From the NCBI GenBank assembly GCA_032251455.1, contig JAVVEG010000011.1, positions 1-64,000 of the forward strand: a DNA stretch of 64,000 nucleotides, in the 5' to 3' direction. Positions 59,356 through 64,000 of this stretch are shown here, piece by piece. Under the pieces are notes generated by a model, which was not told the DNA's origin, searched no databases, and worked only from the letters and a program-made list of their open reading frames with translations. Made by a program: the position numbers and the translations under genes. Position 1 is the stretch's first letter, and each line of letters opens with the position of its first letter. This DNA comes from JAVVEG01 sp032251455 (lineage in GTDB: Bacteria > Pseudomonadota > Gammaproteobacteria > Pseudomonadales > Pseudohongiellaceae).

Positions 59356-61014
59356 TTACTCGCTGACGAGTCGCCCGTTGACCCAGGTTTCGGCGACAGT
59401 GGTTTGCCAGATTTCGGCTGGATCAATACTGAAAATATCCTGGTCCAGGATAATGAAATCGGCGAGTTTGCCAGGCTCCAGAGTGCCCAGCTGCTCTTCC
59501 TGATGGCCGGCATAGGCTGCATCGATGGTGAAGCTGGCGAAGGCCTCGTTCATGCTCATGCGCTCCTCCGGGAACCAACCCTCCGCTGGTTGATTCTGAT
59601 GATTCTGGCGGGTCACCGCAGCATGCAATCCAAAAAACGGGTTGGGTGATTCAACCGGGAAATCCGAACCATTGGCAATGATTACCCCGGTATCCAGCAA
59701 TTTGCGCCAGGCATAAGCCCCAAGAATACGTACTTCACCCAAACGATCCTGGGCCATGTTCATGTCACTGGTGGCATGGGTGGCCTGCATTGAAGGAATC
59801 ACGCCCAGTTCATGGAAGCGCAGAATATCCTCGTAACGCAGAACCTGGGCATGCTCAATGCGATGACGCCGTGCCCGGGTATCAGTCAATGGAATAAGGC
59901 GCTGGAAGTTATCCAGCACCTGCATGTTGGCATTATCACCAATGGCATGCACGTTAACCTGAAAACCTGCCGACATGGCTGTCTGCATCAGCGAGCTCAA
60001 TTGTTGAGGCTCGAGCAACAGCAGGCCACGGTGGCCAGGCATATCCGAATACTCTTCGATCAGGGCAGCTCCGCGGCTACCAAGTGCTCCGTCCGCTGAA
60101 ATTTTCACGCTGTTGATGCTCAAGGTTTGATCCGCACTCAGGAAGTGTCCTTCCGCCAGCCGTTGTTCAAATTCAGGGTCAAGCGCTGCCAACATCACAT
60201 TGACCCGGATTGGCAATGGCCCCTCTGCCAACAATTCCTTGTAGGCAGTCACGGTATTGCTGGAAACTCCGGCATCATGCACGCTGGTCAAGCCCTGTGC
60301 GGCCAGGGCAGACATTGCCCGTTGCAAGGCATATTTCTGTTCATCAATGCTCAGATCCGGAATGCGAGAGGTGACCAGGCGCATGGCATTATCGACAAGA
60401 ACACCTGTTGGACGGCCTTCGGCATCGCGCACGATCTGACCGCCTTCAGGGTCTGGTGTAGCAGCATTGATACCGGCCAAAGCCATCGCTGCACTGTTTG
60501 CCCAACCCGCGTGGCCGTCAATACGGGTCATCCAGATTGGAACATCGCGTAACTGGCTATCCAGGCTTGCAGCCTGTGGAAAGGCATTGCTGTCCCACAA
60601 AACCTGGTTCCAGCCCCGCCCCTGGACCCAGGCAAGGTCGGGATTGGCACGCTGGAAATCAACAATTCTCTCCACAGCTTCTGCCTCACTGCTGGTACCG
60701 GTCAGGTCCACACGCAACAGACTCAGCCCATAACTGAGCACATGACCATGGGCATCGATCAGTCCCGGAATCAAGGTCTTGCCCTCCCCATCGAGAAGCA
60801 CCCAATCGTTTTCAGGTTCCGGCTGTTCGGTGCTGGCATAAATACGATCGATGGTGTCGCCCGTGAACTGCAAGGCATGAAACTGCTGCAACTGCCGGTT
60901 TGCATCCAGGGTGTAACCATTGATATTGCTAATGAGCGTGGTGGGTGTTGTCTGTGCCTGAGTGAAGGGGCTCAGCAACAAAACACTGCAGGCGAGAATT
61001 AGTTTTTTCAACAT
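59356..61014 (-). CDS. Exported amidohydrolase, YtcJ-like
   Basis: A 552-residue metal-dependent hydrolase of the amidohydrolase-3 family. The N-terminus MLKKLILACSVLLLSPFTQAQ is a clear signal peptide, placing it in the periplasm. The metal site begins LIPGLIDAHGHVLS near residue 85; VNVHAIGDNANMQVLDNF and RHRIEHAQVL supply further histidines, and GSDFPVESPNP the terminal aspartate. The substrate is unknown. It is divergent from the Tat-type double-VOC gene, 164 bp apart. Confidence 0.88.
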   Translation of the reverse strand: MLKKLILACSVLLLSPFTQAQTTPTTLISNINGYTLDANRQLQQFHALQFTGDTIDRIYASTEQPEPENDWVLLDGEGKTLIPGLIDAHGHVLSYGLSLLRVDLTGTSSEAEAVERIVDFQRANPDLAWVQGRGWNQVLWDSNAFPQAASLDSQLRDVPIWMTRIDGHAGWANSAAMALAGINAATPDPEGGQIVRDAEGRPTGVLVDNAMRLVTSRIPDLSIDEQKYALQRAMSALAAQGLTSVHDAGVSSNTVTAYKELLAEGPLPIRVNVMLAALDPEFEQRLAEGHFLSADQTLSINSVKISADGALGSRGAALIEEYSDMPGHRGLLLLEPQQLSSLMQTAMSAGFQVNVHAIGDNANMQVLDNFQRLIPLTDTRARRHRIEHAQVLRYEDILRFHELGVIPSMQATHATSDMNMAQDRLGEVRILGAYAWRKLLDTGVIIANGSDFPVESPNPFFGLHAAVTRQNHQNQPAEGWFPEERMSMNEAFASFTIDAAYAGHQEEQLGTLEPGKLADFIILDQDIFSIDPAEIWQTTVAETWVNGRLVSE

Positions 61015-61178
61015 GGTCGATGTCCCATCTTAGTTGATTATTGTCAAGGTGGCGGGCTGGTTTCAGGCGCGGGATCGGGTATTATTGTTTCACTATCAGC
61101 TTATGTAAAGCAATGGCATCATGTCGTGGCCAGATGTCACACCTTTTCAGAACAGATACTTTAAAAGGGAGTAGCCAG

Positions 61179-62279
61179 ATGAACATCAGAGCAGATTCGG
61201 ACCACCGGCCAGCCGCCAGGGGAGTGCTCAAGCGGCGCAGACTCCTGCAATGGATGAGTCTTTTACCATTGACATCGGCCGCACCGGCTTTACTGGCTCA
61301 AGCCCAGAACCAGGCCCCACCCATACCTATTCATAAACTGCATACTTTCAGTCTGCGGGTCAGCGATGTGCAACGTTCAGTAGCTTTTTATCAAGGCCTG
61401 TTCGGCATGGCTATCCAGGCTCGCCAGGGAGAATCTGTTTGTCTACAAATAGGTGATGGTCCACAATTCATGACGCTGGTGCCACTCAGAAGAGGCGAGA
61501 CCCCCGGTATCAGACATATTGGTATCAGCACACCCGAGTTTGATCTGGATGAGCTCAGCAATCGGTTTCGGGCCCATGATTTTGCCATTATCCCGCAACC
61601 CAGACCCGGACACGCCCCATTGGAAGTGGCGCTGCGATCCTGGACGGTACGTCGCCCGGTTGAGCTGGACGGACGGGCCAGCAGCACCCGGGATTTCTAT
61701 TTCGCAGACAGAGAAGGGCTGGTTTACCAATTGTGCAGCATGGATCATTGTGGTGGCAGTGGCAGCCGGGGTGAGATTTGCAACGCCATTGAACCTTCCC
61801 CGCAGCAGGGATTGATGCGTCTGCGTGATATCAATCATTTCACCAATTTCATGTCGAACAGCAGCCGCGCCAATGCCTTTTACACGGAGTTGTTCGGGCT
61901 GGAGTATCAGGCTTATCAGGGACCCACCATGCCCATTGTCGGGGTGGGAGATGGGCTTCAGTTTCTGATGTATGTCGGGCCAAACCGGGAAGGAGTACCC
62001 GAACAAGCCGCCAGAACCGATCATGTCAGCCTGAGTGTGGAAGAGTTCAGTGTGGAAGGGGTATTGGAGAAACTGACACAATACGGCCTCAGCGCCCGTG
62101 AAGATAGCTCATCCACACCGCCATTATCCCATTGGGTCAGTCTGCGCATGCCCGAACGCAACGGGGCTGAAGGTGGAACGCCGGAGCTCTATTTTTCTGA
62201 CCCGGATGGCATTCACATCCAGCTACAGCATGTTTCCTATTGCGGGGGTAATGGGTATTTTGGGGAAATCTGCAGTTGA
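61179..62279 (+). CDS. Tat-exported protein with two VOC domains
   Basis: A 366-residue protein whose N-terminus has KRRRLLQWMSLLPLTSAAPALLAQA, an Arg-Arg plus hydrophobic segment typical of a Tat signal. Two glyoxalase-like VOC domains follow (about residues 45-200 and 210-365): HTFSLRVSDVQRSVAFYQGLFGM and NHFTNFMSNSSRANAFYTELFGL open each. Each domain ends with a Cys-Gly-Gly ... Gly-Glu-Ile-Cys tail (CGGSGSRGEIC and CGGNGYFGEIC). The ATG at 61179 has AAAAGGGAG 8 bp upstream. Function is unknown; related exported VOC proteins with such tails exist but are not characterised to my knowledge. Confidence 0.82.
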   Translation: MNIRADSDHRPAARGVLKRRRLLQWMSLLPLTSAAPALLAQAQNQAPPIPIHKLHTFSLRVSDVQRSVAFYQGLFGMAIQARQGESVCLQIGDGPQFMTLVPLRRGETPGIRHIGISTPEFDLDELSNRFRAHDFAIIPQPRPGHAPLEVALRSWTVRRPVELDGRASSTRDFYFADREGLVYQLCSMDHCGGSGSRGEICNAIEPSPQQGLMRLRDINHFTNFMSNSSRANAFYTELFGLEYQAYQGPTMPIVGVGDGLQFLMYVGPNREGVPEQAARTDHVSLSVEEFSVEGVLEKLTQYGLSAREDSSSTPPLSHWVSLRMPERNGAEGGTPELYFSDPDGIHIQLQHVSYCGGNGYFGEICS

Positions 62280-64000
62280 TCAGGGATCAAGCACTTTTTG
62301 TCGAGCGAGTGTAAACCGAAGCTCCTGCATTCCGCAGTAAAGTACCGGGACCACCAGCAGGGTCAGTAACGCAAACACCATGCCGCCAAATGAGGGAATG
62401 GCCATAGGCAACACGATGTCTGCACCACGGCCGGTGGAAGTCAGGACTGTCAATAATGCCAGGATCGTAGTTGCCGATGTCATCAGTGCAGGGCGTATTT
62501 TTCGCTGGGCGGCGAAGATTGTCATTGTTCGAATCTCTGCAATCGTAGCTGGCGGATTGCTGGAGAAGGATTGTTTAAGAAAGGTTGCCAACAGCACTCC
62601 ATTGTCGGTGGCAATGCCAAACAGGGCCAGAAAACCGACCCAGACCGCCACACTGAGATTGATGGGATGAACCTGGAACAGTTCGCGCATATCCATACCC
62701 AGCAACGAAAAATTCAAAAACCAGGGCTGTGCATAAAGCCCCACCAGAATAAAACCACCGGCCCAGGCCACAAAGACCCCGGAAAAAACCAGCAAGGCGG
62801 TCAAGACTGATTTGAATTGCAGGTAAAGAATAAAAAAGATGATGAACAGCGCCAAGGGAATCACAATGCCCAGGGTTTGCTGTGCCCGCAGCTGGTTTTC
62901 ATAACTGCCGGAAAAGGTGTAGCTCACTCCGGCGGGCAACAGCAATTCACCAGAATCCAGTTTTTCCTGCAGGTGAGCCTGGGCTTCCTCTACTACCGCC
63001 ACTTCGGCATTCCCCACACGCATATCAAAAACCACGTAACCGACCAGGAAGGTGTCTTCGCTGCGGATAACCATTGGGCCACGGGTATATTGGATTTCTG
63101 CCAGTTGTTCGAGTGGAATCTGAGGACCATTTTTGACGGGCACAAGAATACGGCCCAGGGTATCGATCTGATCGCGCAGTTCGCGCAGATACCGGACCCG
63201 AACGGGATAGCGTTCCCGTCCTTCCACCGTACTGGTAATGGTTTGTCCGCCAATGGCCACTTCCAGCACATGCTGCACCTCGCGAATGCTGAGTCCATAA
63301 CGGGCAATGGCTGCGCGATCGATATGAATCTCCAGATAGGGTTTGCCCTGGAGACGGTCGGCCACAACGGTGCTGGGTTCTACCGAGGGTACCTGCTTGA
63401 GAAAATGCTCTATCTGGAGTCCCACCTGCTCGATGGTTTCCAGTGTAGGACCTTTTACCTTGACTCCCATTGGTGCACGCATACCACTCTGGAGCATCAC
63501 GATACGTGCGGCAATCGGTTGCAGCTTGGGGGCAGAGGTGCTACCTGGCATATCTGCCACTTGCTTTATTTCGTTCCAGATATCATCTGGCTTACGGATT
63601 CCGGACCAGGCCAGCCTGCCAGGGTTTAACTCCGGGTCGAGAGCGGGACGCCAAAGACGAAACGGAGCCCCACGGTCATCCGGAATCAGTGCGCCGTTGG
63701 CAGCACGGGGAAATTTACCCATGACGGTGTAGACCTGGCCATCCGGTGCTGACACTGGATTACCCGAACTGTCACGAAACATATCCGTCATGCGGGATTG
63801 ATAACGAAAGCGCAGACGCTTGCCGGCATTGTCGACCAGATATTGCGGCTTATAATTGATGATGCTTTCAATCATCGAAATATCCGCCGGATCCAGAGCG
63901 CTGTCGGCGCGGCCGAGTTTACCCGCGACACTGTCGATTTCCGGAATCGATGCAATCGCCAGGTCAAGCTTCTGCAACACGTCCAGTGAGGCCCCAATCG
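62280..64000 (-). CDS. HME-family RND efflux pump, CusA-like, C-terminal part
   Basis: The gene runs off the window, so its N-terminal part is missing; the frame is open to the last base, and the apparent start near 63980 is an internal codon. About 573 residues are seen. SMIESIINYKPQYL, MLQSGMRAPMGVKVKGPTLETIEQVG, a large porter/dock segment and six membrane helices at the C-terminus (from about LRAQQTLGIVIPLALFIIFFI) match CusA/SilA heavy-metal pumps for Cu(I)/Ag(I). Methionines in MLQSGMRAPM fit a metal-relay region. The cusB/cusC partners would lie beyond the window. Confidence 0.9.
   Translation of the reverse strand, partial: IGASLDVLQKLDLAIASIPEIDSVAGKLGRADSALDPADISMIESIINYKPQYLVDNAGKRLRFRYQSRMTDMFRDSSGNPVSAPDGQVYTVMGKFPRAANGALIPDDRGAPFRLWRPALDPELNPGRLAWSGIRKPDDIWNEIKQVADMPGSTSAPKLQPIAARIVMLQSGMRAPMGVKVKGPTLETIEQVGLQIEHFLKQVPSVEPSTVVADRLQGKPYLEIHIDRAAIARYGLSIREVQHVLEVAIGGQTITSTVEGRERYPVRVRYLRELRDQIDTLGRILVPVKNGPQIPLEQLAEIQYTRGPMVIRSEDTFLVGYVVFDMRVGNAEVAVVEEAQAHLQEKLDSGELLLPAGVSYTFSGSYENQLRAQQTLGIVIPLALFIIFFILYLQFKSVLTALLVFSGVFVAWAGGFILVGLYAQPWFLNFSLLGMDMRELFQVHPINLSVAVWVGFLALFGIATDNGVLLATFLKQSFSSNPPATIAEIRTMTIFAAQRKIRPALMTSATTILALLTVLTSTGRGADIVLPMAIPSFGGMVFALLTLLVVPVLYCGMQELRFTLARQKVLDP

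Noticed and set aside
1..64000. CRISPR arrays, prophage or complete insertion sequences
   Set aside because: No regularly spaced short repeats with unique spacers, no cas, phage structural or transposase genes were seen on either strand.

Overview
The window reads as a chromosomal segment of a free-living, non-enteric gammaproteobacterium of moderate GC content. The main evidence is gene order. The right two thirds carries purB-hflD-mnmA-nudJ ... rluE/icd-cspD-clpS-clpA-infA-aat-trxB-ftsK-lolA-rarA-crcB-serS-cysG ... tusDCBE-yccA-tRNA-Ser, a block I know from Pseudomonas and related orders. A complete liu (leucine/isovalerate) operon, methionine-salvage genes and an HME-type RND pump fit an aerobic environmental heterotroph. 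I cannot name the genus from sequence alone. No prophage, CRISPR array or complete insertion sequence is visible.

Layout. 1-3.9 kb: the end of a BlaI-type repressor and its M56 peptidase partner fused to a TonB domain, a cold-shock/DUF1294 membrane protein, and an exported NHL propeller closed by a strong terminator. 4-7.2 kb: rlmI and the methionine-salvage cluster mtnB-mtnD-mtnC. 7.2-15.5 kb (minus strand): liuABCDE plus acetoacetyl-CoA synthetase, taking isovaleryl-CoA to acetoacetyl-CoA. 15.7-20.4 kb: a PAS chemoreceptor and a multi-PAS/GAF GGDEF-EAL protein. 20.5-28.5 kb: argD, msrA, a patatin, a 5'-nucleotidase overlapping cysB, an Fe-S-type cysH, thrH and pabB. 28.5-36 kb: an orphan secretin-N-like protein, the ribosomal oxygenase gene, purB, hflD, mnmA, nudJ, then moaCDE and rluE. 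36-50.7 kb: icd through cysG. ClpS, ClpA and Aat together form the Leu/Phe branch of the N-degron pathway, and cysG links to the assimilatory sulfur genes. 50.7-55.2 kb: a VOC protein, a roughly 500-bp gap holding two large imperfect palindromes, purC, the tus sulfur relay (which serves the same tRNA thiolation pathway as mnmA), yccA and tRNA-Ser(UGA). 55.2-64 kb: a 192-bp tandem repeat ending in copies of the tRNA 3' end, rlmE, an FAD oxidoreductase, a SpoU methyltransferase, DUF2058, an exported amidohydrolase, a Tat-type double-VOC protein and the C-terminal part of a CusA-like pump.

The most unusual material is small-scale and repetitive. First, the 3' end of tRNA-Ser occurs three times at exact 192-bp spacing, and the last copy contains the stop codon of convergent rlmE. 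Second, two structurally similar palindromes sit in the gap before purC. Third, several protein genes have their own 3' ends, including the stop codon, duplicated in degenerate tandem form, suggesting a recurrent duplication process at gene ends. I found no multi-gene system whose components all look unknown.
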